The notes under the pieces: model-generated
Databases searched by the model: none
Told to the model about the DNA's origin: nothing
The model's input: the letters and a program-made list of their open reading frames with translations, nothing else
Translations under genes and position numbers: made by a program
In this document: in pieces, positions 9,151-17,853 of the stretch
Layout of the letters: each line of letters starts with the position of its first letter
Position numbering within the stretch: position 1 is the stretch's first letter
NCBI GenBank assembly: GCA_014359885.1
Contig: JACIYN010000016.1
Span: 103,073 to 167,072, forward strand
Source of the DNA: Desulfacinum sp.
GTDB taxonomy: Bacteria; Desulfobacterota; Syntrophobacteria; Syntrophobacterales; DSM-9756
Direction: 5' to 3'
DNA: 64,000 nt

Positions 9151-9183
9151 GCAAAGCCCGCCACCAGCGGGCTTTGCTGTTTT
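9151..9183 (+). terminator. Rho-independent terminator after tRNA-Phe
   Basis: Stem GCAAAGCCCGC / GCGGGCTTTGC with a 5-base loop followed by TGTTTT. Confidence 0.85.
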
Positions 9184-9200
9184 GGGAGCATGCACACACC

Positions 9201-9824
9201 ATGGACGTTCGCGTTGTCAGGGTCGATCATTTTGGTGCCGAGGATCTTCTGGAGCGGCTGCGCCGGGTGACGCTGCTCAAGCGCCCCGAGGTGCTGGTGT
9301 ACAAAGATGCGGCCATCAGCTTGGAAGAGATGTCCACGGAAGACATGTACCCGGCCCAGCGCTACGTGCTGGTCCAGGAACTCCAGAAGGTCCGGCATCT
9401 CAAGTGGGAACTGGAGCGTTTCGGATACGACCTTTTCCGCCTGAACGGCTATCTCAAGGTGTGGGTGGAAGGGGCGGAAGGGCCCATCGATGTGCTGCCG
9501 CCCATCGTGGAAGAGTCCGTGGAGCGGAACGGGAGGGTGATCCCAATCATCAACGACGGCATGCACCGGCTCTTTCTGGCGCATCTGGAATGGACCACGC
9601 CCCAGGTGGTCTTTGTCCGGGGACTCCCCAAGGATCTTCCCTATTACGCCTTCCCCAATCCCCGACAGTGGGACGGCATTGAGCTCGTGGAGGAATTGCC
9701 CGAAGGCTACATCAAGAAGTGGCACCGCATCCGCGACTACCACTCCCTGTACCGGAATTTCAATTCCGCCTTCGACAACGTGGGCGCGCCCCGAGGGAAT
9801 TTCACCAAGAAGAAGGCGTCCTGA
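9201..9824 (+). CDS. Conserved-looking hypothetical protein, possibly ParB-box-like
   Basis: A 207-residue soluble protein. Start ATG 9201 is preferred: GGGAG lies 12 bases upstream, while the earlier in-frame ATG at 9174 falls inside the terminator hairpin. Residues ~95-125 (IVEESVERNGRVIPIINDGMHRLFLAHLE) resemble the DGxHR box of ParB/Srx-type proteins, but the rest is not recognised and no DNA-binding HTH is evident. The C-terminus is aromatic and basic (WHRIRDYHSLYRNFNSAFDN). It stands alone between the tRNA-Phe terminator and convergent ddl. Function unknown. Confidence 0.7.
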   Translation: MDVRVVRVDHFGAEDLLERLRRVTLLKRPEVLVYKDAAISLEEMSTEDMYPAQRYVLVQELQKVRHLKWELERFGYDLFRLNGYLKVWVEGAEGPIDVLPPIVEESVERNGRVIPIINDGMHRLFLAHLEWTTPQVVFVRGLPKDLPYYAFPNPRQWDGIELVEELPEGYIKKWHRIRDYHSLYRNFNSAFDNVGAPRGNFTKKKAS

Positions 9825-9849
9825 GCCTCGCCGGGGTCAGGAATCGCCT

Positions 9850-10794
9850 CTAATCCTTTTCCAAGGCCAGTTCAATGAGCCGGTCCAGGAGCCGACTGAA
9901 GCTGATTCCGGCGGCCGCTGCGGCCTGGGGGTAGAGGCTCGTCGCGGTCATCCCCGGGATCGTGTTGGTCTCCAGCACGACGATTTCCCCTTCGCGGGAA
10001 ACGATCATGTCCGTTCGGCTGTAGCCGCGGCAGCACAGGGCCCTGTGGGCGCGGAGGGCATAATCCTGGGCCTTGCGCTTGATATCCTCGGGTACCCGGG
10101 CCGGGCAAATCTCCCGGGTGGCTCCCGGAGTGTACTTGGCGTCGTAGTCGAAAAATTCGTAGCCCTCCCCGGGGATGATTTCCACCAAGGGAAGGGCTTC
10201 CAGGTCATGGTTGCCCAGGACCCCCGCCGTGATTTCCGTGCCCGCGACAAACTTTTCCACCAGGCACCTCTTGTCGTAGCGCCAGGCCTTTTCCAGCGCG
10301 TCCGCAAGATCCCCTTCCTTCTTCACGATGCTCAGGCCGATGCTGGATCCTTCGTGTTCCGGCTTGACGACCAGGGGCAGCCCCAGGGAATCCACAAGCT
10401 CCTGAAGCGACGGCGGAGGCGCCTTCCGGTCCGCAATGGCATAAGGCGCAACGGGCAGCCCGGCCTGCTGGTAAAGGTGCTTGCTGACGATCTTGTTCAT
10501 GGCGACGGCGCTGCCCAGGACCCCGCTTCCATGGTAGGGAATGCCCAGGCATTCCAGGAAGCCCTGGATGGCTCCGTCTTCTCCCAGCCGGCCATGAAGG
10601 ATCACCAGGGCCACGTCGATGGAAGAAGCATCCTGGACAAGTCGTGGCAAATCATCCCTGGGATCGTACCGGCGAACTTCGTACCTGGTCTTGTCCAGCG
10701 CCTCGTAGACCTGCTGCGCGCTCTTGAGGGACACCTCCCGTTCGGCGGAAACGCCCCCCGCCAAAAGGGCGACCCGAAGCTTGCTTTCACTCAT
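9850..10794 (-). CDS. ddl: D-alanine--D-alanine ligase
   Basis: A 314-residue ATP-grasp enzyme that joins two D-Ala for peptidoglycan. The N-terminal LLAGGVSAEREVSLKSA (family GGxSxEREVS), the ATP-grasp centre VVKPEHEGSSIGLS, and the C-terminal YSRTDM and ETNTIPGMT motifs are present. In most Ddl enzymes the N-terminal domain has HGxxGEDG; here HGRLGEDGAIQG is intact. Length is usual. It lies 78 bases downstream of the HD-domain gene on the same strand. No other peptidoglycan cluster genes are nearby. Confidence 0.95.
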   Translation of the reverse strand: MSESKLRVALLAGGVSAEREVSLKSAQQVYEALDKTRYEVRRYDPRDDLPRLVQDASSIDVALVILHGRLGEDGAIQGFLECLGIPYHGSGVLGSAVAMNKIVSKHLYQQAGLPVAPYAIADRKAPPPSLQELVDSLGLPLVVKPEHEGSSIGLSIVKKEGDLADALEKAWRYDKRCLVEKFVAGTEITAGVLGNHDLEALPLVEIIPGEGYEFFDYDAKYTPGATREICPARVPEDIKRKAQDYALRAHRALCCRGYSRTDMIVSREGEIVVLETNTIPGMTATSLYPQAAAAAGISFSRLLDRLIELALEKD

Positions 10795-10872
10795 GACGTT
10801 CCTTCCCTTGAGGACATGATGAATATGGGGCTGTTCTCCCTGCGGGGCACACAGCCGTGGCCCCGGGCATCT

Positions 10873-11478
10873 TCAGTAAATGGACATCTCCGGGCATGCC
10901 GGGTCCCGGCCCAGGGTGCCCAACAGATCTCTTGAATTCACGAATCGGGGTAGCTCTTCCGGAGTCAGCGGGGTGTGGGAGAAGATCCTCCCTTCCAGGA
11001 TCCGATAGAGTTCCAAGCGGCGCCTGAGATCTTCCCGGATCGCCTCTGTCCTGCCGTACCGCAGGATCAGGTCTTCGAAACGCTCTTCCAGCCCCACGAT
11101 GCGGTCGTGTTTCACTCGCTTATCGGCGTAGTTGACCAGGACGGACTCGGTGACGGGTCCTCGGGCCATGGCGGGATCCATCAGAGTGTGGTCCCGCACG
11201 ATGGGAGCGACCTGGTCCCATCCCCAGCGGCGCAAGAGGGAGTAGCCGAGCTGGGCGTGGTTTTCCCCTGTCTGCAGGGAGAGCCCCTTGGCGATGTCGT
11301 GCAGGAGTCCGCCTGCCCGCACCAGATCCACGTTCACGCGGTGGCTGTTCCGGTTGAGGTGCGAGGCCAACACTTCCGCCACCAATGCCACTTTTCGACT
11401 GTGTTCCCTGATGTGGGGAGGCACCTGGGCCTTTTCCAACAATTCCAAGCATTGAGCCACAGAGGGGATCGCACCCAC
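10873..11478 (-). CDS. HD-domain metal-dependent phosphohydrolase
   Basis: A 201-residue protein with an HD domain: first His in HIREHSRKVALVA (about residue 25), HD doublet in AGGLLHDIAKG (about residue 57), and later His and Asp residues in ENHAQLGY and RDHTLMD. Such proteins hydrolyse phosphomonoesters or nucleotides; the substrate is unknown. No signalling domain is attached. It precedes ddl and may share its transcript. Confidence 0.8.
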   Translation of the reverse strand: MGAIPSVAQCLELLEKAQVPPHIREHSRKVALVAEVLASHLNRNSHRVNVDLVRAGGLLHDIAKGLSLQTGENHAQLGYSLLRRWGWDQVAPIVRDHTLMDPAMARGPVTESVLVNYADKRVKHDRIVGLEERFEDLILRYGRTEAIREDLRRRLELYRILEGRIFSHTPLTPEELPRFVNSRDLLGTLGRDPACPEMSIY

Positions 11479-12057
11479 GAACCTGGACCTCCTTCGTTTC
11501 GAATTTCCTCTTTCGCCTACCCTACCATAAAGAATTGATTATTCAATGCGGGAGGAGCTGTCCCCCCACGCTTGTCACCTAATCGTCGAAAAAGTGCAAA
11601 TGGGAGAGAAAAGAGGAGTTCCAGGGGGAATTCTAATGTTGCGATTCGAGCGAGTGGGGGAACAACAACTCGATATTCCGATCGAAAAGCCTCGATCCCA
11701 AAGAGTCTGAAGAGTCAAGTAGTTGAATGAGCCTTGACTGTAACATCCCTGCATCAAAAGCAGAAACATCCCCAGAGCGAAGATGGGGAAAGGAGGCCAA
11801 ATTCAGCCAGAGTGACTTTGACGGTGAACGGCAATCCGCCTATCTATGACATCACCGTGCCGGTGCTTCCGGGTTTCTTGGGTGCACGGCCGGTGGCTTT
11901 TCCTTCTCCCGCACATGCTGAGAAAACATTGCTCATTCGCCCTTGGCCGTGTTCCGTGCCACTACCCCGACTCTGGTTTGTGCCTTTCGCGGGTGTGGAG
12001 CGGCTTGGTGTTGCCCAGTGGGCGGTTACGGGAAACTCGAAGCGATCTCGGAGGACC
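11479..12057. other. Non-coding leader region before the DnaA-like gene
   Basis: A 579-base gap, more AT-rich than its surroundings between about 11500 and 11800. No tRNA, clear repeat or consensus DnaA box (TTATNCACA) was seen. An open frame starting at a TTG at 11734 runs in phase into the DnaA-like gene and could add 108 residues, but the peptide does not resemble DnaA domain I and has no Shine-Dalgarno, so it is treated as untranslated. Confidence 0.5.
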
Positions 12058-13443
12058 ATGGACAGGATGCTCACAGAATGGGAAGCGGTACAGGAAAGGC
12101 TGAAGGACGGTCTTTCGCGAGGGCAATACGATTTGTGGGTCGCCACGCTCCGTTTCTTGCAATTCGATGGGCAGGTCTTGATCCTGGGATGCAGAAATTC
12201 CCTGCACAGAGACTGGGTTCGGAACCATCTCGTTTCGAGAATCCTGACGGTGGGGCGGGACCGGTTTCCGCAGTTGGAACAGGTGCGCTTGGAGCTGGTC
12301 TCCGAAGATCCCCTCCTGGAAAGAGAGGAGGCCGACGATTGGCAGATCCCCGAGGATGCGCACCAGGGGCCTCGGCAGCTGTCCTTCAGGGATGTGGGCC
12401 AGAAGCTCCGGTCTCCTTTCAATCCCAGGTTCACGTTCGATCAGTTCGTGGTCGGGCGTTCCAATCATTTCGCCTACGCCACCTGCCTGGCCATGGCGGG
12501 GCAGCAAAGCCTGTACAACCAGTCCGTCTACCTCATGGCGGATCCCGGGTTGGGCAAGAGCCACCTGACCCATGCCGTGGGAAACCTGTTGATGACCAGC
12601 CAACCGGCCACCCGCGTGCGGTATGTCACGGCCGAGCAGTTTGCCAATGAGATGATCCGGGCACTCAAGAGGGACCGGATCGAAGACTTTAAGAGCCGCT
12701 ACCGGGACGGGTGTGATGTCCTGTTGCTGGAAAAGGTGGAATTCTTCAGCGGCAAGAAGAAGATCCAGGACGAACTGGTCTACACCCTGGACGAACTCCT
12801 GGACCGGGGGCGGCGCATCATCTGTACCGGCAAGACGGCCCCCAACGACATCCCCAAGCTGAACCATGAACTGAGATCCCGATTGGGCGGGGTCCTTGTG
12901 GCCCCCATCGAGCGGCCCGATTTCGCCACCCGTAAGGAGATCATCCGCCGAAAGGCGGCCTACGACGGCGTGGAGCTGCCCATGGACGTGGTGGAGTTCC
13001 TGGCGGACCGTATCACGTCCGACGTTCGCCGGCTGGAAAGCTGCCTGGTGGGGATGCTTGCCAAGAGCAGCATCCTGGGCAGGCCCATTTCCATGGATCT
13101 GGCCCGGGAGGTCACCCAGGCCATGTTGGATTACCTTCCTTCTTTGGATATTCCTCACGTCGCGGAAGCCGTCTGCACAAGCTTCGGGGTGAGCCTGGAG
13201 GAGCTGCGCTCCAAGGCCCGCAACAAGAAGGTCTCGGAAGCCCGGCAACTGGCCATGTATCTATGCCGGAAATACACCTCCGAATCGCTCAACGCCATCG
13301 CCCAGGCATTCGGCCGCAGTCACAGCACCGTCATCTACGCCATCAAGAAGGTGGACCAGGAATTGGGGCGAAAGAACAGCCATCTCAAGAAGCGGGTGGA
13401 ACACGTGGCTCGGCGCATCGAAACCCGGTGCCTGGACGACTGA
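12058..13443 (+). CDS. DnaA-family replication initiator-like protein with altered Walker motifs
   Basis: A 461-residue protein with all four DnaA domains in order: domain I (~1-80), short acidic linker, AAA+ domain (~120-340; NPRFTFDQFVVGRSN, sensor-2 region ITSDVRRLES) and domain IV (EARQLAMYLCRKYT and AFGRSHSTVIYA). The ATP site departs from the consensus: Walker A reads ADPGLGKS at residues 161-168 (first Gly is Ala), and Walker B reads LLLEKVEF (E225-K226) where DnaA has LLIDDIQF. The DNA-recognition loop is one residue shorter than GGRDHSTV. Start ATG 12058 has GGAGG 3 bases upstream; ATG 12067 is possible. dnaN and recF are not adjacent. It may be a DnaA paralogue rather than the main initiator. 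Confidence 0.85.
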   Translation: MDRMLTEWEAVQERLKDGLSRGQYDLWVATLRFLQFDGQVLILGCRNSLHRDWVRNHLVSRILTVGRDRFPQLEQVRLELVSEDPLLEREEADDWQIPEDAHQGPRQLSFRDVGQKLRSPFNPRFTFDQFVVGRSNHFAYATCLAMAGQQSLYNQSVYLMADPGLGKSHLTHAVGNLLMTSQPATRVRYVTAEQFANEMIRALKRDRIEDFKSRYRDGCDVLLLEKVEFFSGKKKIQDELVYTLDELLDRGRRIICTGKTAPNDIPKLNHELRSRLGGVLVAPIERPDFATRKEIIRRKAAYDGVELPMDVVEFLADRITSDVRRLESCLVGMLAKSSILGRPISMDLAREVTQAMLDYLPSLDIPHVAEAVCTSFGVSLEELRSKARNKKVSEARQLAMYLCRKYTSESLNAIAQAFGRSHSTVIYAIKKVDQELGRKNSHLKKRVEHVARRIETRCLDD

Positions 13444-13450
13444 AGCCCCG

Positions 13451-13474
13451 GCCTCTTGATCCGAAGAGGCTTTG
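13451..13474 (+). terminator. Probable terminator of the DnaA-like gene
   Basis: GCCTCTT / AAGAGGC hairpin with a short loop and TTTGT, 8 bases after the stop codon. Confidence 0.6.
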
Positions 13475-13486
13475 TCGGGCAAGCTC

Positions 13487-14137
13487 CTAAGGTCGGGGGG
13501 GAGAATCGGGGCTGGGGCCGGCCACGGCCGCGCACAGGTCCCGGGCCAACCGCTCCACCAGCCGTCCCACCGCCCGGCTCATGGCCTCGGCAAAAAGCTC
13601 GGGCCTCACCGTCCCTTGTACTTCTTCCTTCATCCCATACGTCTTTTGGAACCGAACCTCCCGGTGAGTGCCCTCTTTCCACAAGACCACCCTCACATCC
13701 AACTCGGCGTTCACCTTGTCGGAATTCCTCGACAGGGCGAAGCGGTGGATATGCCCCGACAGGTTCCAGGAGGGCGGGGCGGCGGGATTTCCGGGCATGA
13801 CCACCGTTTGGAAGGGGCCGCCCGCGGAAAGAGCCGTGGCGATCTGTTCCGCCAGCATCTCGCCGGGGGCGGCGACCCAGCGGTGCTGAGACGAGAAGAG
13901 CATCTGGTGGGCATTGGAGGCGATGACCATCTCGGTGCGGTCGTAAGGCTGGGAGGCTGCGAAGGGCCAGACGCACAGGGAGGCCTCTTTTCGGGGGCAG
14001 GGAAGGTCCTGGGGAGCCGGCACATTCAGGGCGTAGTAGGTGGGCGGGGCCGACGGGTGGAAAAGGGGCGCACAGCCCGCCATGAGAACCAAGACTCCGG
14101 ATAGAGCCGCGAGCCTGACCATGGATTGCCGCATCAT
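13487..14137 (-). CDS. Mla/Pqi-type ABC transport auxiliary lipoprotein
   Basis: A 216-residue precursor with a lipoprotein signal peptide (VRLAALSGVLVLMAGC; lipobox LMAGC, Cys ~22). The mature part (YYALNVP..., SNAHQMLFSSQHRW, LAEQIATAL) is typical of the ABC-type transport auxiliary component family (PqiC/DUF330-like) found with MCE proteins. It would sit in the outer membrane or periplasmic leaflet as a partner of the lipid transporter. Its ATG overlaps the stop of the MCE gene by 4 bases, so translation is coupled, and it is the last gene of the operon. Confidence 0.85.
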   Translation of the reverse strand: MMRQSMVRLAALSGVLVLMAGCAPLFHPSAPPTYYALNVPAPQDLPCPRKEASLCVWPFAASQPYDRTEMVIASNAHQMLFSSQHRWVAAPGEMLAEQIATALSAGGPFQTVVMPGNPAAPPSWNLSGHIHRFALSRNSDKVNAELDVRVVLWKEGTHREVRFQKTYGMKEEVQGTVRPELFAEAMSRAVGRLVERLARDLCAAVAGPSPDSPPRP

Positions 14138-15192
14138 TTCTTCTTTTCCTCGAAGGGATCCTGGGGGTTGGTGGTGAAAAGCACCCGATTGGGTTCTTCC
14201 TTAAGGGTTCTGGCCAGCACCACCAGCTGATCCAAGAGCAGCCTCAGGGAATAGAGGTTCTGATTGAGCAGAACCAGGGTCTCGTTGGTTCCCGTCCGCC
14301 ACTGAGACACCATGGCGCGGCCGTCCTGCATCAGTGCCTGCATGTCCCGGGAGGTATGCTGGAGGGTACCGGGCGGGATCTCCTCCAGGCGTTTCGACAG
14401 GGTTTCGGCGGCGCGGCGGGCGGCCGCCACGGTAGCGCCCAGATCGCGGAAGCCCCCCTGGAGATCACCCCGGGAGGCGGACTTTTCCACGAGACCGGCC
14501 AGGATACGAAGGCTCTGGGTGGCTTTCCGCGTATTCTGAACGATCTCCTTCAAGTCCTCCTCTCCCAGCACTCTGTCGGCCCGGTCCAGCAGCACCTTGA
14601 GGCGTTCGGTGTCTTCCCGAACGTTTCTCAACGTGGTCTCAAGATCCGTGCCCCCGAAGATTCGGTTGACGGTCTCCCCCACTTGCTTCCATCTTTCGGT
14701 GAGCCCTTCCAGATCCAGGGAGACGATTTTCGTGTAGATGCTCTCGAAGGCTCCCTTCAACTGCTCGATCTCGGAGGGGTAGGAGCGGATGAGCGGGTAG
14801 GGGGGGGTGAAATCCAGAGAGGGGGTGGCTCGGTCCACGTCCGCCGGTGCCGTGTCGATTTCCAGGAACCTGAGGCCGGTGAGTCCCTGTTCCCGCAGTC
14901 GAATGGCCAAAGTGTCGTCCACCGGGAAGTCGGGGCGCAGGTGCATGACCACCTGGATCAGCCGGCCGTCGGGGGCCAGCTCCACCGAGGCGACCCGTCC
15001 CACGGCCACTCCGCGGTAGTTCACGATGGCGTCCTGCTGGAGCCCTTTGACGGATTCGGCGAAATAGGTGACGTAGGTGGCTTTCTCTTCAAAGAAGTGG
15101 GAAGCGCCCAGCCAGATGAGCGCCACGAGGCCGAGGCCTCCGCACAGGATCACAAAAAGGCCGATCTTGAAGGTGTTCACGGGCCGTCCCAC
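14134..15192 (-). CDS. mlaD: MCE/MlaD-family phospholipid transport protein
   Basis: A 352-residue protein with one N-terminal membrane anchor (FKIGLFVILCGGLGLVALIW) and an MlaD/MCE domain (~35-120; VKGLQQDAIVNYRGVAVGRV, LREQGLTGLRFLEID). The C-terminal ~220 residues are mostly helical. It binds lipid and links the inner-membrane permease to outer partners. GTG 15192 is chosen because AGGAGG lies 8 bases upstream; the open frame could extend 32 codons further, into the ATPase gene, without a good ribosome site. Third gene of the mlaEFD-lipoprotein operon. Confidence 0.9.
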   Translation of the reverse strand: MGRPVNTFKIGLFVILCGGLGLVALIWLGASHFFEEKATYVTYFAESVKGLQQDAIVNYRGVAVGRVASVELAPDGRLIQVVMHLRPDFPVDDTLAIRLREQGLTGLRFLEIDTAPADVDRATPSLDFTPPYPLIRSYPSEIEQLKGAFESIYTKIVSLDLEGLTERWKQVGETVNRIFGGTDLETTLRNVREDTERLKVLLDRADRVLGEEDLKEIVQNTRKATQSLRILAGLVEKSASRGDLQGGFRDLGATVAAARRAAETLSKRLEEIPPGTLQHTSRDMQALMQDGRAMVSQWRTGTNETLVLLNQNLYSLRLLLDQLVVLARTLKEEPNRVLFTTNPQDPFEEKKK

Positions 15193-15208
15193 AAAGAGCC
15201 TCCTCCTT

Positions 15209-16021
15209 TCACGGGCCGGCCGCTTCCGCCGAAGTGTGCAGCAGCGCCGGGTTACGGTGGAAAAAGGCGCGAACCTTGGGATCTTCACTCCTTTCCATGA
15301 GATCCCGGGGAGAACCCTGGGCGATGATTCCCTTGGCTTCCTTGTCCAGCATGATGGATCGTCTGCTGATGGCCAGGATGCTGGCCAGTTCGTGGGTGAT
15401 CACCACCATGGTGATGCCCAGGGCCTCGTTCAGGTTGAGCAACAGGCTGTCCAATTCCGCAGCGGTCACCGGATCCAGGCCGGCCGAGGGCTCGTCGCAG
15501 AAGAGGATCTGGGGGTCCAGGGCCATGGCCCTGGCAAGGGCCGCACGCTTTCTCATTCCGCCGCTCAATTCCATGGGCATGTAGTGGGCGTAATCGGCCA
15601 GCCCCACCGCCTCCAGCTTCGTATGAACGATCTCCTCGATCAGGACGCCGGGAAGATCGGTGAATTCCGTAAGCGGTAGGGCCACATTGTCCGCCAGGGT
15701 GAAGGACCCCAACAGGGCGCCCGATTGAAAAAGCACCCCGATCTTCTTCCGGGCCGCCTCCAGAGCCGTTTCCCTGTCCGGTCCCGCGATGTTGTGGCCC
15801 GCCACCCAAACGGAACCCTCCAGGGGGGGCAGCAATCCGATCAGGGCCTTGAGAAGCGTGCTCTTGCCGCAGCCGCTCCCACCCAGGATGGTGACGATCT
15901 CCCCTTCCGCCACGTGGAAAGTCACCCCTTTCAGGATGGGGGTGTCGCCGTAGCCGACAGTCAGGTTTTCGGCCCGAACGACCGCCTGTTCCGGCTGCGC
16001 TGGGGTCTTTTCGCCTTTCAT
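15209..16021 (-). CDS. mlaF: Mla-type ABC transporter ATP-binding protein
   Basis: A 270-residue ATPase. Walker A GGSGCGKST (~residues 39-47), signature LSGGMRKRAALARAMA, Walker B ILFCDEPSAGLDP and H-loop VITHE are all intact. LSGGM rather than LSGGQ is the form seen in MlaF/Ttg2A proteins. It powers the MlaE permease encoded immediately upstream (18 bases). Second gene of the operon. Confidence 0.95.
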   Translation of the reverse strand: MKGEKTPAQPEQAVVRAENLTVGYGDTPILKGVTFHVAEGEIVTILGGSGCGKSTLLKALIGLLPPLEGSVWVAGHNIAGPDRETALEAARKKIGVLFQSGALLGSFTLADNVALPLTEFTDLPGVLIEEIVHTKLEAVGLADYAHYMPMELSGGMRKRAALARAMALDPQILFCDEPSAGLDPVTAAELDSLLLNLNEALGITMVVITHELASILAISRRSIMLDKEAKGIIAQGSPRDLMERSEDPKVRAFFHRNPALLHTSAEAAGP

Positions 16022-16039
16022 GGATCGTACCTTCTCACA

Positions 16040-17173
16040 CTACCACGAAAAGACATGGAAGAGGACCGTGAAGACGGCATCGGTCAAAATGATGAGAAAG
16101 ATGGATGTGACCACGGCCGAAGTGGTCATGCGCCCCACGCTGTCGGCGGTTCGTTCCGTTTGAAGTCCCCGGAAACATCCCACCAGGGCCACGACCAGAG
16201 CGAAGGCGAAGCTCTTCACCAGCCCTCCGGCCACATCCCCCACGGTCAGGATCTGCCAGACTTCCGTGATGAAGCTGGCGGGGGTGAGGTCCAGGCTGAG
16301 CACTCCCACCACGATCCCGCCCACAATGCCCGAAGCGTTGGCGAAGATGGTCAGCAGCGGCCCGCTCACGGCGAGGGCCATCACCTTGGGCATGATGAGA
16401 AATTCCGTCACGTTGAAGCCCATGACGGTCAGGGCGTCCACCTCTTCGTTCACCTTCATGGTGCCGATTTCCGCGGCGAAGGCCGCCGCGGAGCGCCCGG
16501 CCAGGATGATGGCCGTCATGAGGGGGCCCAGTTCGCGGGTCAGGGCCAGACTCACCAGGTCGGCCACGAAGATGTTGGCCCCGAACTGGCGAAGCTGCAC
16601 GGCCGCCTGGAAGGCCATGATCAGGCCCATGAGAAAGCTGACCAGGAAGACGATGGGCACGGCTTCCGATCCGGAGCGTTGCACGTAGTAGAGGATCTCT
16701 CGGGGGCGGAACCGCTTGGGATTCAGACAACACGGGCCCACGGCCACCGTCACGCTGCCGATGAATTGGATGAGATCCCGGGTGTCCTTCCACAGCTCCA
16801 CGGCGCCGGCTCCCACCCGTTCCACAACCGGAGGGGGTTTTGCGGATGTCGCGGGTGGAGGCGGAGGCGGTTCCTCGAAGAATCCGCTAAAGCGCAGAAA
16901 GGATTCCACCTGGTCTTCCAAGCGGGTCAATTCCAGGGAGATTCCACGGGCCCGGCAGGTCTTTTGCAAATTCCTGAGAACGGCGGCTCCGGCGCTGTCC
17001 AGGGTCGAAACCGCCGTCATGTCCAACACGATGGTTTGCACATGGGGATCCGACAGGAGCTGGGTGAAGGCTTCGTGGTACCGGCGGCTGGTGCTGATCA
17101 CAAGAGGTGCGGACGGGGTGCATGTGGCGAGGCCGCCCTCTTGCCGTTCGACGGTCAGCACCTCAGCATTCAT
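16040..17173 (-). CDS. mlaE: MlaE-type permease with N-terminal STAS domain
   Basis: A 377-residue fusion. Residues 1-105 are a STAS domain (PHVQTIVLDMTAVSTLDSAGAAVLRNL), a job done by separate MlaB in E. coli. A Pro-rich linker (PPPPPPATSAKPPP) follows, then the MlaE permease (~135-377) with LMGLIMAFQAAVQLRQFGA, ADLVSLALTRELGPLMTAIILAGR and EVDALTVMGFN signatures and about five membrane helices. ATG 17173 follows CGAGG. It is the first gene of the Mla operon, which probably maintains outer-membrane lipid asymmetry. Confidence 0.93.
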   Translation of the reverse strand: MNAEVLTVERQEGGLATCTPSAPLVISTSRRYHEAFTQLLSDPHVQTIVLDMTAVSTLDSAGAAVLRNLQKTCRARGISLELTRLEDQVESFLRFSGFFEEPPPPPPATSAKPPPVVERVGAGAVELWKDTRDLIQFIGSVTVAVGPCCLNPKRFRPREILYYVQRSGSEAVPIVFLVSFLMGLIMAFQAAVQLRQFGANIFVADLVSLALTRELGPLMTAIILAGRSAAAFAAEIGTMKVNEEVDALTVMGFNVTEFLIMPKVMALAVSGPLLTIFANASGIVGGIVVGVLSLDLTPASFITEVWQILTVGDVAGGLVKSFAFALVVALVGCFRGLQTERTADSVGRMTTSAVVTSIFLIILTDAVFTVLFHVFSW

Positions 17174-17272
17174 GGGACCTCGTGGGGGGAATGTGATGAT
17201 CATGGCGAGGCTCGTCACCCCGCCCATATGAAAGAACCTGCACCGGACCTGCCCACCCTGTGGGAGCTTTCT

Positions 17273-17425
17273 CCCCTCTGTGGGAGCGTCGCAAGGCGCC
17301 ATGAGCGGGTGGCCGCCCCGCCGTTGAATGGCCCGTTAACCGTTTCGCGGCTTTCGCCGCTCCTATGCCACCGTCATTTCATTTGCGTCTATCGGCGTTC
17401 ATTGGCGGTGCTCTTCCGGATCAAC
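17273..17425 (-). repeat. Copy of the GAACGCGAATGGACGC dispersed repeat family (reverse)
   Basis: Between mlaE and the IHF gene. Segments GCGGCTTTCGCCGCTCC, TCGCAAGGCGCC and TTGCGTCTATCGGCGTTCATT are the reverse complement of stretches in the gap at 49711-49870 and of the head of the repeats at 32854 and 59727. It looks like a diverged, inverted member. Confidence 0.6.
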
Positions 17426-17451
17426 GCGGTTGCGGATTCACGGATACGTTC

Positions 17452-17739
17452 TTATGCGCCGTGGTTGATCTTTTCGCGAAGCACACCGGAACACTTGAAG
17501 GTCACCACGCGGCGGGGCGGAAGGATGATGGGCTCTCCGGTCTGGGGGTTCCTTCCGCGCCTCTGGTTCTTGGCCTTGACGCTGAACTTGCCGAAACCGC
17601 TGATGAGAACGTCCTCGCCCTCCTCCAAGGTCTGCTTGATGATTTCGAAAAGGGTCTCGATGATCTGGGCGGACTGGGCTTTGGTGAAGACGTTTTCCGC
17701 AAAGAGATTCTCCACGATGTGAGCCTTGGTCAGGGTCAT
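17452..17739 (-). CDS. ihfA: Integration host factor/HU-family DNA-bending protein
   Basis: A 95-residue DNA-binding protein. It shows the HU/IHF pattern: helical N-terminus (TLTKAHIVENLFAENVFTKAQS), GEDVLISGFGKFSVKAKNQRRGRNPQTGEP and the Pro-tipped beta arm (IILPPRRVVTFKCS). QRRGRNPQTGEPI is nearer to the IHF alpha subunit than HU. ATG 17739 is preceded by AAAGGA. It stands alone between Mla and tRNA-Met. Alpha versus beta identity is a moderate-confidence call. Confidence 0.9.
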   Translation of the reverse strand: MTLTKAHIVENLFAENVFTKAQSAQIIETLFEIIKQTLEEGEDVLISGFGKFSVKAKNQRRGRNPQTGEPIILPPRRVVTFKCSGVLREKINHGA

Positions 17740-17853
17740 GATGCGTCCTTTCTTTCCTCGTTGTCCATCGTCGATCATCGCTTGGGGGCGGTGGAAGGTC
17801 CGATCGTTCCGTCCAGTTTCTTGGCTAATAATGGATAATCTCTCGGTTTTCAA

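Noticed and set aside
11734..12057. 108-residue N-terminal extension of the DnaA-like protein
   Set aside because: TTG start without ribosome site; sequence does not resemble DnaA domain I, whose match begins right after ATG 12058.
11479..12057. Possible replication origin beside the DnaA-like gene
   Set aside because: No cluster of TTATNCACA boxes and no dnaN/recF neighbours; only modest AT richness.
15725..17722. A 665-codon plus-strand frame opposite the Mla genes and IHF
   Set aside because: Shadow of mlaE/mlaF; no motifs of its own.
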